A stretch of DNA of 64,000 bases from Labedella populi (GCF_004078655.1 NZ_RZNC01000001.1:744001-808000), one strand, 5' to 3'; positions 18,241-27,670 are shown, counted from the stretch's first letter. The notes: generated by a model not told the origin, from the sequence alone. Program-made: numbers and translations.

Positions 18241-19727
18241 GACGGACGCACCTTGATGTTGATGGACTTCGCCTCGCTGTAGCTGCCGAACTCCTCGGCC
18301 GATTCCTCGCGACCGATGCCGCTGCCCTTCATACCGCCGAACGGCGAGCCGGGGTAGTGGCGGTTGGCGTCGTTGACCCACACGTAGCCCGCCCGGATCG
18401 CGGTCGAGAGCCGTAGCGCCCTGTCGATGTCGCGCGTCCAGACGGCGGCGCTCAAGCCGAGATCGGTCTCGTTGGCGAGAGCGACGACCTCGTCTTCGGT
18501 CGTCCAGGACTGGACGATCGCGACCGGGCCGAAGATCTCCTCGCGGGCGACCCGCATGCCGCTCGTGACGTTCGTGACGAGCGTCGGTTCGACGAAGTAC
18601 CCGTCGGCCTCGACGCGCGAGCCGCCCGTGACGAGCGTCGCGCCCTCGGCGACCGCCGAGGCGATGTGGTCGAGGACGCTCTCGGTCTGCGCCGCCGAGA
18701 CGAGCGGTCCCATCTCGGTGTCCGGGGCGTATGCGGCCCCGAGGGAGAGCGAGCGCATCCGCGCGGCGAGCCGCTCGACGACCTCGTCGTGCACGGAGGC
18801 GTGGACGAGGATGCGCGCGGTCGACTGGCACGACTGGCCGGCGCTCACGGTGAAGCTCAGTCCCGCGAAGGCCGCGGCGGCGGCCTCATCGATGTCGGCG
18901 TCCGCGCAGATGACGAAGGGGTTCTTCCCGCCGAGCTCCGCGGAGAAGTGCTTCACGACGCCGCTCTCGGACAACCGGGCCTGGATGGCGACCGCTGTGC
19001 GGTCGCTCCCCGTGAACGCGATGCGCTTGACGCGCGGGTGGACGACGATCGCGTCGCCCGCCTGGACGCCGCCCGAGACGATGTTGACGACGCCGGCGGG
19101 CAGAGCCTCGGCGACGAGAGCGCCGAGAGCGAGGGTCGCCACAGGGGTCTGCGCCGCGGCCTTGATGACCATCGTGTTGCCGGCGAGGAGGGGGAAGATG
19201 AAGCCGGCGATCGCGAAGAGGCTCGGGTGGTTGAACGCGATGATCTTGCCGACGACGCCGTAGGGTTCGAAGCTCACGAGCGAGATCCCGTCAGCGTGGG
19301 GGCGGGTCATCCGGCCCGTCGACGCGAGGGCGATGCCGGGCCACTCCGTGAGGTAGCGGAGGGCGAGCCCGACGTCCCGACGCGTCGAGGCGAGCGGGTT
19401 GCCACTGTCGATCGACTCGAGCAGTGCGAGGTCCTCTCCGTGTACGGCGAGGAGCTCGCGGAACCGGGAGAGGTGCGCGGCCCGCTCGGAGACGGTCAGC
19501 GCCGCCCAGGTCGGCTGCGCCGCCTCGGCCGCGGCGATCGCGCCGTCGACCTCCTCACGTGAGGAGTCCGGGACGTCGGTGTAGGCGGCACCCGTCGACG
19601 GGTCGACACTCGCGCTCCGGTTCCGGGTTTCTGTCCAGGCGCCGCCGACGAGATTGAGGGGCCGTCGCTCCGGCCAGAACGCCGCGAGGGCGTCGTCGTA
19701 CGACGGGGTGGTTGCGGTTGTCGTCAT
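18237..19727 (-). CDS. NAD(P)-dependent aldehyde dehydrogenase
   Basis: 496 residues from the ATG at 19727. It oxidises an aldehyde to the carboxylic acid. The catalytic set is visible: Asn166 (AFNHPS), Glu264 (FSAELGGKNPF), Cys300 (SAGQSCQSTARIL), and the cofactor motif IAFTGS near 236-241. The closest resemblance is to betaine/aminobutyraldehyde-type dehydrogenases (WVNDANRHYPGSPFGGMKGS near the end). Its start overlaps the FAD oxidoreductase stop by 4 bp, suggesting that the aldehyde is made by that enzyme from an amine. Identity of the aldehyde unknown. Confidence 0.93.
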   Translation of the reverse strand: MTTTATTPSYDDALAAFWPERRPLNLVGGAWTETRNRSASVDPSTGAAYTDVPDSSREEVDGAIAAAEAAQPTWAALTVSERAAHLSRFRELLAVHGEDLALLESIDSGNPLASTRRDVGLALRYLTEWPGIALASTGRMTRPHADGISLVSFEPYGVVGKIIAFNHPSLFAIAGFIFPLLAGNTMVIKAAAQTPVATLALGALVAEALPAGVVNIVSGGVQAGDAIVVHPRVKRIAFTGSDRTAVAIQARLSESGVVKHFSAELGGKNPFVICADADIDEAAAAAFAGLSFTVSAGQSCQSTARILVHASVHDEVVERLAARMRSLSLGAAYAPDTEMGPLVSAAQTESVLDHIASAVAEGATLVTGGSRVEADGYFVEPTLVTNVTSGMRVAREEIFGPVAIVQSWTTEDEVVALANETDLGLSAAVWTRDIDRALRLSTAIRAGYVWVNDANRHYPGSPFGGMKGSGIGREESAEEFGSYSEAKSINIKVRPS

Positions 19728-21052
19728 CCGCGGGAACCTCCGAGTAGTGGGGTGCGTCGTCGCGAGAACGCCGACGACGAGATGGTCGCCCCCGAGAGGG
19801 GGAGCGTGTGGGTGAGGGGAGTCGCGTCGGTGTCGTGACCGTCGAGACCCGCGCGGACGATCGCCGTCATGAGGTCGCCGACGACCGGAGCGGTCTTGAA
19901 CTGGTTCCCGCTCGTGCCGACGGCCACGTAGAAGCCGTCGCGATCCGTTCGGTCGTAGATCGGGAGCCAGTCGTCCGTCACGTCGTAGAGCCCGGCGATC
20001 CCGCTCGGCGCGACGGAGATCCGGCTGCCGGGGATACGGCGTGCGGTGCGGACGGAGTGGCGGTACCAGGCCTCGCGGCTGGGCGAGGGGTCGAGGGAGT
20101 CGACGTCGTCGAGCACCTCGACGCCGTCGACCGGCGAGCCGTTGCCGCCGACGAGCACGGCGTCGTCTCCGTCCGGACGGAAGTTGATCCCGAGGTCGCC
20201 GTCGACGATGTGGGCGCCGTCGCGCGACATCGACACCGTCTCCGGGAGGTGGACGAGGTGGAGCTCCTGGCGATGGGCGCTCAGGCCGACCGTGAAGTCG
20301 CCGCCGACGCCCGCGAGCGCGTTGATCGTGCGGGAGTGTGGCCCGGCCGCGTTCACGACGGCCGCCGCATCGAGGTGGCCGCCGTCGTGGAGTTCGATGC
20401 GCGTCACGCCGCTCTGCTCGGCGAATCCGGTGACGCGCCGTCCGAGCTCGAAGCGGACGCCGAGGCGCCGCGCGAGAGCGGCGAGGTTCTGCGCCGCGAG
20501 CGCGGGGTCGGAGACGTAGCCGGAGGTGGGGGTGTGGAGGGCGCGTTCGATCCGCTCGGTGGGTTCGCGCCAGAACGCCGAGTCCTCGATCGCGGCGGGT
20601 GGGCCGAAGCGACGCGTGTCCGCCCACGGCAGTGCTCGGGCGAGGCCGTTTCCGTCGACCTCGTCGTAGTCGACTCGTGCGCGCGTCATCGTGTCCGCGA
20701 GCCGCTCGAGCGATTCCGTGCCGTCGTCGAAAACGAACGTTCCGCAGCGGACGAACTCCGCGACGGCTTCGTCGGCCGGCGTCGAGGTGAACTCGCGCCA
20801 GTCGGTCCAGGCCGCGATCGACTCGGCGGCCATCGCGCTGCTCTCGACGTCGAAGGCGTGCACCCGGACGATCCCGGCAGAGGAACTCGTGGATCCGAAG
20901 CCCGGCGTGCCGTTCGCGTCGATCACGATGACGTCGAGACCCGTTCGTGCGAGCGAGACCGCGATGGTCGCCCCGATGATCCCCGCACCGACGACGGCGA
21001 CGTCGAACGTCTCCCGCGGTGTTCTTTTCGGGGATGTTACGAACGGGTTCAT
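19724..21052 (-). CDS. FAD-dependent oxidoreductase, D-amino acid/sarcosine oxidase (DAO) superfamily
   Basis: 442 residues. The N-terminal dinucleotide-binding motif VAVVGAGIIGATIAVSLART (Gly22-Gly27) and GSTSSSAGIVR place it in the DAO family, whose members oxidise secondary or primary amines such as glycine, sarcosine, dimethylglycine or methylaminobutyrate. C-terminal GIAGLYDVTDDWLPIYD and VAVGTSGNQFKTAPVVGDLM match the family. It starts the minus-strand operon (GAGGAAAT upstream). The electron acceptor may be O2 or the ETF encoded across the divergent promoter region. The exact amine substrate is not evident. Confidence 0.88.
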   Translation of the reverse strand: MNPFVTSPKRTPRETFDVAVVGAGIIGATIAVSLARTGLDVIVIDANGTPGFGSTSSSAGIVRVHAFDVESSAMAAESIAAWTDWREFTSTPADEAVAEFVRCGTFVFDDGTESLERLADTMTRARVDYDEVDGNGLARALPWADTRRFGPPAAIEDSAFWREPTERIERALHTPTSGYVSDPALAAQNLAALARRLGVRFELGRRVTGFAEQSGVTRIELHDGGHLDAAAVVNAAGPHSRTINALAGVGGDFTVGLSAHRQELHLVHLPETVSMSRDGAHIVDGDLGINFRPDGDDAVLVGGNGSPVDGVEVLDDVDSLDPSPSREAWYRHSVRTARRIPGSRISVAPSGIAGLYDVTDDWLPIYDRTDRDGFYVAVGTSGNQFKTAPVVGDLMTAIVRAGLDGHDTDATPLTHTLPLSGATISSSAFSRRRTPLLGGSRG

Positions 21053-21305
21053 TTCTTATTTCCTCGCCCGATTGGTCTGTTGCCGGGCGGTCCCGGCAGG
21101 TTACTGTTTCCTACCAGTTGGAACTCTATACCGCAGAACGGGAAACATCTGGAAAGGTGGGCTCGCGAAATCGATCTGTAACGTCCTATTTACATGGACG
21201 TGAGGAACTCGATTCACGGGCCACTTTCGGCAGCCCTTCCCACTTCTGATGGAGAACCGACTCACCCGCACGACGTATCAACGTCACCGACCAGGAGGTT
21301 CAGCA
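21053..21305. promoter_or_regulatory. Divergent control region of the catabolic island
   Basis: This 253-bp region separates the minus-strand operon from the plus-strand transporter/ETF operon and is visibly less GC-rich than its surroundings. It holds a 7-bp inverted repeat TGTTTCC (21105-21111)/GGAAACA (21141-21147) centred at 21126, with extra TGGAA half-sites at 21119 and 21150, which could be IclR operators. A hairpin TGCCGGG/CCCGGCA spans 21081-21098. TTGCCG (21080) and TACTGT (21102) with 16-bp spacing form a weak plus-strand promoter candidate. AGGAGG precedes the binding-protein start. Confidence 0.5.
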
Positions 21306-22223
21306 ATGCCAGGCACCACCTCTCCGCGGCTCTCCCGCCGCATGCGCGCCCCGCTCGCCGCGGCGTCCATCGTCACGATCGCCCTCTCCCTCTCCGCCTG
21401 CGCCCAGGGCGACTCCGACGAGCCGGCTCCCGCCGGTTCCGCCGCCACCGACCTCACGGCGATGCTCCCGGACGACGTCGTCGACCGTGGCTACATCACG
21501 GTGGCCGGCGACGCCTCGTACCCGCCCATCGGCTTCATGGACGACGACGGGACGACCATGGTCGGCCTCGACGCCGACATCGCCAAGGCCATCGGCGAGG
21601 CCCTCGGCATCGAGCTCCGCAAGGAGAACGCGTCGTTCGACTCGATCATCCCGGGCATCCAGGGCGGGAAGTACGACGCGGGCATGTCGTGGATCAACGA
21701 CACGGAGGAGCGCCGCGCCATCGTCGACTTCATCGACTACAGCCAGGACGGCTCGTCGATGTTCGGGCTCGCCTCGCTCGCCGAGAAGCCCGCGTCCCTC
21801 GAGGAGCTGTGCGGTCGCAGCGTCGCCGTCCAGAAGGGCACGGCCCAGCAGACGGACGTCGAGACGGCGTCGACGGCGTGCGAGGAGGCCGGCGACCCCG
21901 CGGTCGACCTGCAGGTCTACCCCGACCAGACGGCCGCGAACCTCGCCGTGAAGTCCGAGCGCGCGGAGGTGTCGATCGCCGACATGCCCGTCGCCGCGTG
22001 GCAGGTCTCCGAGACGGACGGCGAGTTCGAGCTCTTCGGCGAGCCCTACGGCGAGGTCATGCACGGCGTCGCCGTCCTCAAGGGCAGCGAACTCGCCGAG
22101 CCGATCGCGCGAGCGCTCGAGCAGATCATGGAGGACGGCACCTACGAGTCGATTCTCGACGAGTGGGGCATGAGCGACGCCGCCATCGACGCTCCCCTCA
22201 TCAACGGGGAACCGCTCTCCTGA
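21306..22223 (+). CDS. Polar amino-acid-type ABC transporter substrate-binding lipoprotein
   Basis: 305 residues from the ATG at 21306, chosen over an upstream ATG at 21249 because AGGAGG lies 7-8 bp before it and because it gives a proper signal: basic N-terminus, hydrophobic core, lipobox LSAC (Cys32). The mature part reads GYITVAGDASYPPIGFMDDD, VGLDADIAKAIGEALGIEL and GGKYDAGMSWINDTEERRAI, the family-3 solute-binding protein pattern for amino acids and related cations. The ligand is likely histidine or an imidazole or guanidino amine given its neighbours (inference). Confidence 0.92.
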   Translation: MPGTTSPRLSRRMRAPLAAASIVTIALSLSACAQGDSDEPAPAGSAATDLTAMLPDDVVDRGYITVAGDASYPPIGFMDDDGTTMVGLDADIAKAIGEALGIELRKENASFDSIIPGIQGGKYDAGMSWINDTEERRAIVDFIDYSQDGSSMFGLASLAEKPASLEELCGRSVAVQKGTAQQTDVETASTACEEAGDPAVDLQVYPDQTAANLAVKSERAEVSIADMPVAAWQVSETDGEFELFGEPYGEVMHGVAVLKGSELAEPIARALEQIMEDGTYESILDEWGMSDAAIDAPLINGEPLS

Positions 22224-22258
22224 GCCCCCGCCGGCACCACGCGTAAGGAAGAACCATC

Positions 22259-23161
22259 ATGACGACGACGGCACCGCCTCCCACTCGATCGGCCCCCCTC
22301 CCGGTCGCCCGCCAACGGCACTACGGCCGGTGGGTGGTGGTCGTCGTCCTCGTGGCCGTCGGGGGGTTCGTGACGTTCTCGCTCGTCACGAACCCCCGAT
22401 TCGGCTGGCCCGTGGTCTTCGAGTGGTTCACGTCCGAGCGCATCCTCTCCGGGCTCCTCAACACCCTCGAACTCACCCTCATCTCGATGGTCATTGGCGT
22501 CGTCCTCGGCGGTGTCGTGGGCATCATGCGCCTCTCGACGAATCCCGTCATCGCGGGCGCGAGCTGGGCGTTCGTGTGGTTCTTCCGCGGGACGCCGGTC
22601 TTCGTGCAGCTCCTCTTCTGGGGATCCATCTCGGCCCTCTACCCCGTGATCGTGCTCGGCGTCCCGTTCGGGCCGTCGTTCGCCGAGTTCTCGGCGAACG
22701 ACCTGATCACGCCCTTCGCCGCCGCGATCCTCGGCCTCGGGCTCAACGAGGCCGCCTACATGGCGGAGATCGTCCGGGCCGGGGTCCGGAGCGTCGACGA
22801 GGGGCAGCGCGAAGCCGCCGCGGCGCTCGGCATGGGCCGTGCCCGCATCATGTGGCGCGTCGTCCTGCCCCAGGCGATGCCCGTCCTCATCCCCCCGACG
22901 GGCAACGAACTCATCGGGCTCCTCAAGACGACCTCGATGGTCGCGGTGCTCGCCTTCCCCGAGCTCCTCTACTCGGCCCAGCTCATCTACGCCGTGAACT
23001 ACCAGACCATCCCGCTGCTCATCACGGCATCGCTCTGGTACCTCATCGTCACGAGCGTCCTCAGCATCGGGCAGTACGTCCTCGAACGGCACTACGGCCG
23101 GTCGTTCTCCGCGCGGGTCTCGCGCAAGAAGACGGCGGCCATGATCGGACACGCGGCATGA
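22259..23161 (+). CDS. Polar amino-acid-type ABC transporter permease
   Basis: 300 residues, ATG start with AAGGAAG upstream, 35 bp after the binding protein. It is a HisM/GlnP-type permease with a long N-terminal tail, five hydrophobic segments and the sequence [19 protein letters not shown] typical of the family. The ATPase-docking loop is [20 protein letters not shown]. As the only permease gene it presumably forms a homodimer. The stop overlaps the ATPase start (ATGA). Confidence 0.92.
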   Translation: MTTTAPPPTRSAPLPVARQRHYGRWVVVVVLVAVGGFVTFSLVTNPRFGWPVVFEWFTSERILSGLLNTLELTLISMVIGVVLGGVVGIMRLSTNPVIAGASWAFVWFFRGTPVFVQLLFWGSISALYPVIVLGVPFGPSFAEFSANDLITPFAAAILGLGLNEAAYMAEIVRAGVRSVDEGQREAAAALGMGRARIMWRVVLPQAMPVLIPPTGNELIGLLKTTSMVAVLAFPELLYSAQLIYAVNYQTIPLLITASLWYLIVTSVLSIGQYVLERHYGRSFSARVSRKKTAAMIGHAA

Positions 23162-23973
23162 GCACCACCACGACGACCACAACGACGGCCCGAGCGGTCT
23201 CCGGACCGATGGTCGACGTCCGCGAGGTCCGAAAGCATTTCGGACACATCGAGGTCCTGAAGAGCGTCGACCTCGCCGTGCAGCCGGGGGAGGTGTGCTG
23301 CCTCCTCGGACGCTCCGGGTCCGGCAAGTCCACACTCCTGCGCTGCATCAACCAGCTTGAGAGCATCGACGCCGGCGAGATCTTCGTCGCCGGGGAGCGC
23401 ATCGGGTACGAGGAGAAGCGCGGGAAGCTGCACCCCCTCTCGGATCGTGCTGTCGCCCGCCAGCGGCGCTCGATCGGCATGGTCTTCCAGCGCTTCAACC
23501 TCTTCAGTCACATGACGGCGCTCGACAACATCATCGAGTCGCCGACGGGAGTGCTGCGGACGAGTCGCTCCACGGCGAAGGCGCGTGCTCTCGAACTGCT
23601 CGACCGCGTCGGCCTCGCGGATCGCGCCGACCACTACCCGCGCCAGCTCTCGGGCGGGCAGCAGCAGCGCGTCGCGATCGCGCGCGCTCTCGCGATGGAC
23701 CCCGCCGTCATGCTCTTCGACGAGCCGACGTCGGCACTCGACCCCGAGCTCGTGGGCGATGTCCTCGGCGTCATGCGCGACCTCGCGGCCGACGGTATGA
23801 CGATGGTCGTCGTCACGCACGAGATCGGCTTCGCCCGCGAGGTCGCGGACACCGTCGTCTTTCTCGACGGCGGCGAGGTCGTCGAGCGCGGGGCGGCGAG
23901 CGAGGTCCTCACGGCGCCGGAGCACGCGTCGACCCAGGCGTTCCTCTCCCGCGTCCTCCGCGAGGAGGCGTGA
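23158..23973 (+). CDS. Polar amino-acid-type ABC transporter ATPase
   Basis: 271 residues from the ATG overlapping the permease stop. After a Thr-rich leader, Walker A is GRSGSGKST, followed by [16 protein letters not shown], signature LSGGQQQR and Walker [15 protein letters not shown], all matching HisP/GlnQ-type ATPases. It powers the uptake system formed with the two preceding genes. Its TGA shares a base with the etfB ATG (TGATG), so the transporter and the flavoprotein genes form one translationally coupled operon. Confidence 0.93.
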   Translation: MSTTTTTTTTARAVSGPMVDVREVRKHFGHIEVLKSVDLAVQPGEVCCLLGRSGSGKSTLLRCINQLESIDAGEIFVAGERIGYEEKRGKLHPLSDRAVARQRRSIGMVFQRFNLFSHMTALDNIIESPTGVLRTSRSTAKARALELLDRVGLADRADHYPRQLSGGQQQRVAIARALAMDPAVMLFDEPTSALDPELVGDVLGVMRDLAADGMTMVVVTHEIGFAREVADTVVFLDGGEVVERGAASEVLTAPEHASTQAFLSRVLREEA

Positions 23974-24761
23974 TGCGCGTCCTCGTCCTCGTGAAGGACG
24001 TGCCCGCCGATCCGGCCTCGACGCCCTACCGGCCCGACGGCCGGCTCGACCGCGCGGCGAACCGCTCCGTCATGAGCGGGGTCGACGGGTTCGCCGTGAC
24101 CGAGGCCGTCCGGCTCGCCGATACAGGTGAGGTCGTCGCCGCGACCATGGGACCGGCGGCCGCACGGACGACGCTCCGCGACGCCCTTCTCCTCGGCGCG
24201 GATCGAGCCGTGCACGTCGACGACCCGGCGCTCGCGGGTGCCGATGCCCTCGTCACCGCCCGTGTCCTCGCCGGGCTCGTTCGACGCGTCGAGCCCGACC
24301 TCGTGCTCCTCGGGCGCGAGTCGAGCGACGCGCGCATGGGTGTGCTGCCGGCGATGCTCGCCGAGATGCTCGGGTGGCCCGTCCTCATCGGCGTCGACGG
24401 GCTCGCCGTTGGCGCGGCGGAGCCGCTTCCGGTCCTCCGCGCCCGTCGCCGGACGAGCCGCGGGGCCGCCACCGTCCTCACGACGCTCCCCGCCGTCGCG
24501 GCGATCGGGGAGTACGCCAACACTCCGCGTGAGGTGGCCGTCGATGACGCGCGCCGTGCCTTCACCGCATCCGTCGAGCACGTGACGGCGGCCGAGTTGG
24601 GTCTCCGGCTGGACGAGCTCGTTCCCACGATGCGTGTCGTCGACGTCACCGCCGTCCAACCCGTCGCGCGAGCGGCCGTCAGACCTGCCGATCCCGTCGC
24701 CGCGATCCTCGAGGTGCTCGAACGGGCCGGCGCGCGCGTGCAGCCGGCGGTGGGCGCATGA
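23973..24761 (+). CDS. etfB: Electron transfer flavoprotein beta subunit
   Basis: 262 residues from ATG 23973 (GTG 23970 is one codon earlier). It carries AMP in the heterodimeric ETF. N-terminal [46 protein letters not shown] and DLVLLGRESSDARMGVLPAM follow the FixA/EtfB pattern. ETFs pass electrons from flavin dehydrogenases to the respiratory chain. Location directly after a transporter ATPase and opposite an FAD oxidoreductase suggests a dedicated ETF for this catabolic island. No ETF-quinone oxidoreductase gene is in the window. Confidence 0.92.
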   Translation: MRVLVLVKDVPADPASTPYRPDGRLDRAANRSVMSGVDGFAVTEAVRLADTGEVVAATMGPAAARTTLRDALLLGADRAVHVDDPALAGADALVTARVLAGLVRRVEPDLVLLGRESSDARMGVLPAMLAEMLGWPVLIGVDGLAVGAAEPLPVLRARRRTSRGAATVLTTLPAVAAIGEYANTPREVAVDDARRAFTASVEHVTAAELGLRLDELVPTMRVVDVTAVQPVARAAVRPADPVAAILEVLERAGARVQPAVGA

Positions 24762-25717
24762 CCTGCGTCGTCGTCGAGGTCGTCGATGGTGAGCTCACGT
24801 CGCCGTCACGCGACGCCGTGGCGCTCGCCGTGTCCCTCGCACCGGTCACAGCCGTGTCGGCGACCGTGCTGCCGAGCGCGGTCCTCGGCGAACTCGGCGA
24901 CGCGGGCGTGCACGACGCCCTCGTCGGTTCCCTCGGCAGTGGTTCGGATGAACCTGTCTCGACCGACGCGATGCTCGCCGGCCTGCTCGCCGAACTCGAC
25001 CACGACCGAACGGTCGTCGTCACGCCGTCGAGCGGTTCCGGCCGGCAGATCGCCGGACGGCTCGCGGTGCGACTCTCCCTCCCGGTGCTGGGATCCGTCA
25101 CCGCCGTCGAGCGGGTCGAAGCGGGGCTGCTCGCGACCACGACGGACGGCGCACACCGTGTCCGCGTGCAGACGGCCGAGGCCGCGGTCCTCGTCGCCCG
25201 ACCGACCGGGCGGGCGGCTGCCGCGCGCGTGGGGGGCAGCGCTGCCGTCTCCCGACCGATGGTGTCCGCCGCCGACGGCACGAGGGAACGCGTCCAGTCC
25301 GTCGGATGGGCGGCGCACTCAGCCGGGCACGACGCCGCTCTCGACCGGTCCCGCATCGTCGTGGTGGGCGGACGCGGGCTGGGCTCGCCCGACACCTTCG
25401 CGCGTGCGAGATCGTGGGCCCACGCGATCGGTGCGGCCTTCGGATCGTCGCGCGCACCCGTGGAGGCGGGGTGGGCGTCCTACGACGAGCTCGTCGGCCA
25501 GACGGGAACGACGATCGCTCCCGAGGTGTACCTCGCTTTCGGCGTGGCCGGGGCGCCCCAGCACCGAGCGGGGATGCGGGGCGCGGCCGTCGTCGTCGCG
25601 ATCAACTCCGATCCGGGAGCACCGATCATCGACGACGCGGACGTCGTGGTCATCGGTGACGCCGCGGAGACGCTCGCGGCGCTCGAGGCGGCGAGCGTGG
25701 GAGAACCTCTCGTCTGA
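24758..25717 (+). CDS. etfA: Electron transfer flavoprotein alpha subunit
   Basis: 319 residues, start overlapping the etfB stop (ATGA). The FAD-binding C-terminal domain is well conserved: VVVGGRGLGS, FGSSRAPVEAGW, VGQTGTTIAPEVYLAFGVAG, QHRAGMRGA and AINSDPGAPI. The N-terminal half is divergent and Ala/Val-rich, as usual. Together with EtfB it accepts electrons from a flavoprotein dehydrogenase. A non-coding stretch of about 290 bp follows before the amidohydrolase gene. Confidence 0.95.
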   Translation: MTCVVVEVVDGELTSPSRDAVALAVSLAPVTAVSATVLPSAVLGELGDAGVHDALVGSLGSGSDEPVSTDAMLAGLLAELDHDRTVVVTPSSGSGRQIAGRLAVRLSLPVLGSVTAVERVEAGLLATTTDGAHRVRVQTAEAAVLVARPTGRAAAARVGGSAAVSRPMVSAADGTRERVQSVGWAAHSAGHDAALDRSRIVVVGGRGLGSPDTFARARSWAHAIGAAFGSSRAPVEAGWASYDELVGQTGTTIAPEVYLAFGVAGAPQHRAGMRGAAVVVAINSDPGAPIIDDADVVVIGDAAETLAALEAASVGEPLV

Positions 25718-26008
25718 CGGGCTCACGGGCAGCGCGTGCGCGTTTGATTGGTGTGCGAACACGTGCGTCGGGGCGATTCAACGGATTCCGTTGTCAAACA
25801 CCTTTTTCGCAACCGACTCTGGTGTTCCGACCCCCACAGATGTATCGTGATCGTCACCCGGGGTTCGGAGCGACGGTGAGCCGGCCGCCCACCTTCCCGA
25901 GGGTGAGGATCGCCCAGCGTCGCTCCGACCCGCCCCGCGTGTCGGCCTTCCCGAGAGCGGTCACACCCGCTCGCCGCCGGCCCCGATGAGAGACCGACGG
26001 AGACCGCC
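25718..26008 (+). promoter_or_regulatory. Leader/promoter region before the amidohydrolase-agmatine deiminase pair, with a possible structured RNA
   Basis: The region has a less GC-rich first half (TTGTCA at about 25792 is a possible -35) and a structured second half. An 11-bp perfect stem pairs TCGGAGCGACG (25865-25875) with CGTCGCTCCGA (25918-25928); the enclosed sequence can form two further small hairpins (GGTG...CACC and TTCCC-GA-GGG-type), giving a three-way junction. This could be a cis-acting RNA or an attenuator. It does not match a riboswitch consensus I can recall. Confidence 0.4.
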
Positions 26009-27670
26009 GTGACCCCACCGCCCGAGCAGCACTCGCCCCTGCCCGTCGACGGGCAGGAGCCGGATCTCGTCATCCTGGCCCGCGTCGTCCACACCCTCGA
26101 TCCCGATCTCGGCGATGTCGAGGCGCTCGCGATCCGCGACGGCCGGATCGTCGCCGCTGGTGGCCGGAACGATGCCGCGGCATGGGGAGGAGGGGCCACT
26201 CGTGTCATCGATCTGGGCGCCGCCGCTGTCACCCCCGGGCTCGTCGACGCGCACCTCCACCCGATCTCCGGCCTCGAACTCGCGCGTGGTGTCGACCTGA
26301 GCGGGTGCGAGGACCTCGACGCCGTCTCCGCCGCCCTCGCCGAGGCCGCAGCACACGTCGGTGCTGATGACTGGGTCTCCGGGTGGGGGCTCGATCCCAA
26401 CGTCTTCGGCACGACCGAGCCTCACGGCGGCGTACTCGACGCCGCGTGCGGCGGCCGTCCCGCATTCGTCATGCTCTTCGACGCGCACTCGGCGATCGTC
26501 TCCCGCGCGGCACTGCGTCTCGCGGACGTCGTGGGGGAGCGGGAGTTCCCGGACGCTTCCCGCATCGTCGTCGATGCGTCCGGTGATCCGACGGGACTCC
26601 TGCTCGAGAACGAGGCCATGCGACTCGTCGAATCGATCAGGCCGTCGGAATCGTTCGACGAGCGCGTCGCGCACCTCGTCGCCGTGCTGGAGGGGATGGC
26701 TGCGACCGGTATCACGGCCGGTCACGTCATGGACATGCACGATGACGATGCCATCGCGGTGCTCGAGGCCGTCGAGGCGCAGGGTGACTTGCCCATCCGC
26801 CTCCGCATCTCGCCGATGTGCGTCCCCGGCATGACCGATACGGAGTTCGCCGAGTTCGTCGGCCTGCAGGGCCGGGGCGGTCGTCGCTGGACCGTGGAGG
26901 GGGTGAAGCTCATGATCGACGGCACGATCGACAACGGAACGGCCTGGTTGCGCGAGCCCGACACGCGTGGCGAGTCCACGAGCCCGCTCTGGCTCGACCC
27001 CGCGGAATACGCCCGGCGCGTGACCGAACTGCACTCCCGCGGCATTCCGACGGCGACGCACGCGATCGGCGACAAGGCGATCGAGGTCGTCGTGCGGACG
27101 CTCGCCGCCCTCCAGCGCACCGGGATCCAGCACCGCGTCGAGCACATCGAGACGCTCCCGGACGACGTGCTCGCGGTGTTCGTGGAAGCGGGCATCGCCG
27201 CGAGCATGCAGCCGACCCACTGCACGCACTACACACGCGCCGACCAGACGGACAACTGGTCGGTCCGGCTCGGTCGTGAGCGCGCCGATCGCGCGTGGCG
27301 CATCGGCGACCTCCGCACCGCCGGCGTGACGGTCGCGCTCGGGAGCGATTGGCCCGTCGCCCCGTACGACGCGCGCGCCTCGATCGCCGACGCGATCCTC
27401 CGCCGCCCGGCCCTCAAACCGCACGTCGCCCCCGTCCTGCCCGAGCAGGCCGTTTCCGCGCTGCAGGCGCTCGAGGGCTACACGACGCATGCGTTCGCGT
27501 CGATCGGCGCGGTCGGCGGGACGCTCTCGATGGGAGCCCCCGCCGACCTCGTCGCATTCGCCGTCGATCCGCTCGACAGCGACCCGGACGACTTCGCCGC
27601 GTCGGACGTCCTCCTGACCCTCATCGACGGCACCCCCGTCATCGGGGCCGACGAGCGGGTCGACGCGTGA
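26009..27670 (+). CDS. YtcJ-like amidohydrolase
   Basis: 553 residues, GTG start with GGAGA upstream. An amidohydrolase of the YtcJ/exoenzyme-regulatory type: PDLVILARVVHTLDPDLGDV, metal motif PGLVDAHLHPISGLELARGV, VKLMIDGTIDNGTAWL, TATHAIGDKAIEVVVRTL with metal-ligand His, and LGSDWPVAPYDARASIADAI. These hydrolyse C-N bonds in largely unknown substrates. Its stop overlaps the start of the agmatine deiminase gene (GTGA), implying joint action, possibly on an N-substituted guanidine or imidazole compound (inference). Confidence 0.88.
   Translation: MTPPPEQHSPLPVDGQEPDLVILARVVHTLDPDLGDVEALAIRDGRIVAAGGRNDAAAWGGGATRVIDLGAAAVTPGLVDAHLHPISGLELARGVDLSGCEDLDAVSAALAEAAAHVGADDWVSGWGLDPNVFGTTEPHGGVLDAACGGRPAFVMLFDAHSAIVSRAALRLADVVGEREFPDASRIVVDASGDPTGLLLENEAMRLVESIRPSESFDERVAHLVAVLEGMAATGITAGHVMDMHDDDAIAVLEAVEAQGDLPIRLRISPMCVPGMTDTEFAEFVGLQGRGGRRWTVEGVKLMIDGTIDNGTAWLREPDTRGESTSPLWLDPAEYARRVTELHSRGIPTATHAIGDKAIEVVVRTLAALQRTGIQHRVEHIETLPDDVLAVFVEAGIAASMQPTHCTHYTRADQTDNWSVRLGRERADRAWRIGDLRTAGVTVALGSDWPVAPYDARASIADAILRRPALKPHVAPVLPEQAVSALQALEGYTTHAFASIGAVGGTLSMGAPADLVAFAVDPLDSDPDDFAASDVLLTLIDGTPVIGADERVDA

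Noticed and set aside
21019-21249. Small plus-strand open frame in the divergent control region
   Set aside because: No ribosome-binding site, no homology-like pattern, and it overlaps the FAD gene start on the other strand.
25718-26008. Guanidine-I, guanidine-II, glycine or TPP riboswitch
   Set aside because: The conserved loop sequences of these classes as I recall them are missing; only a generic multi-stem fold is seen.
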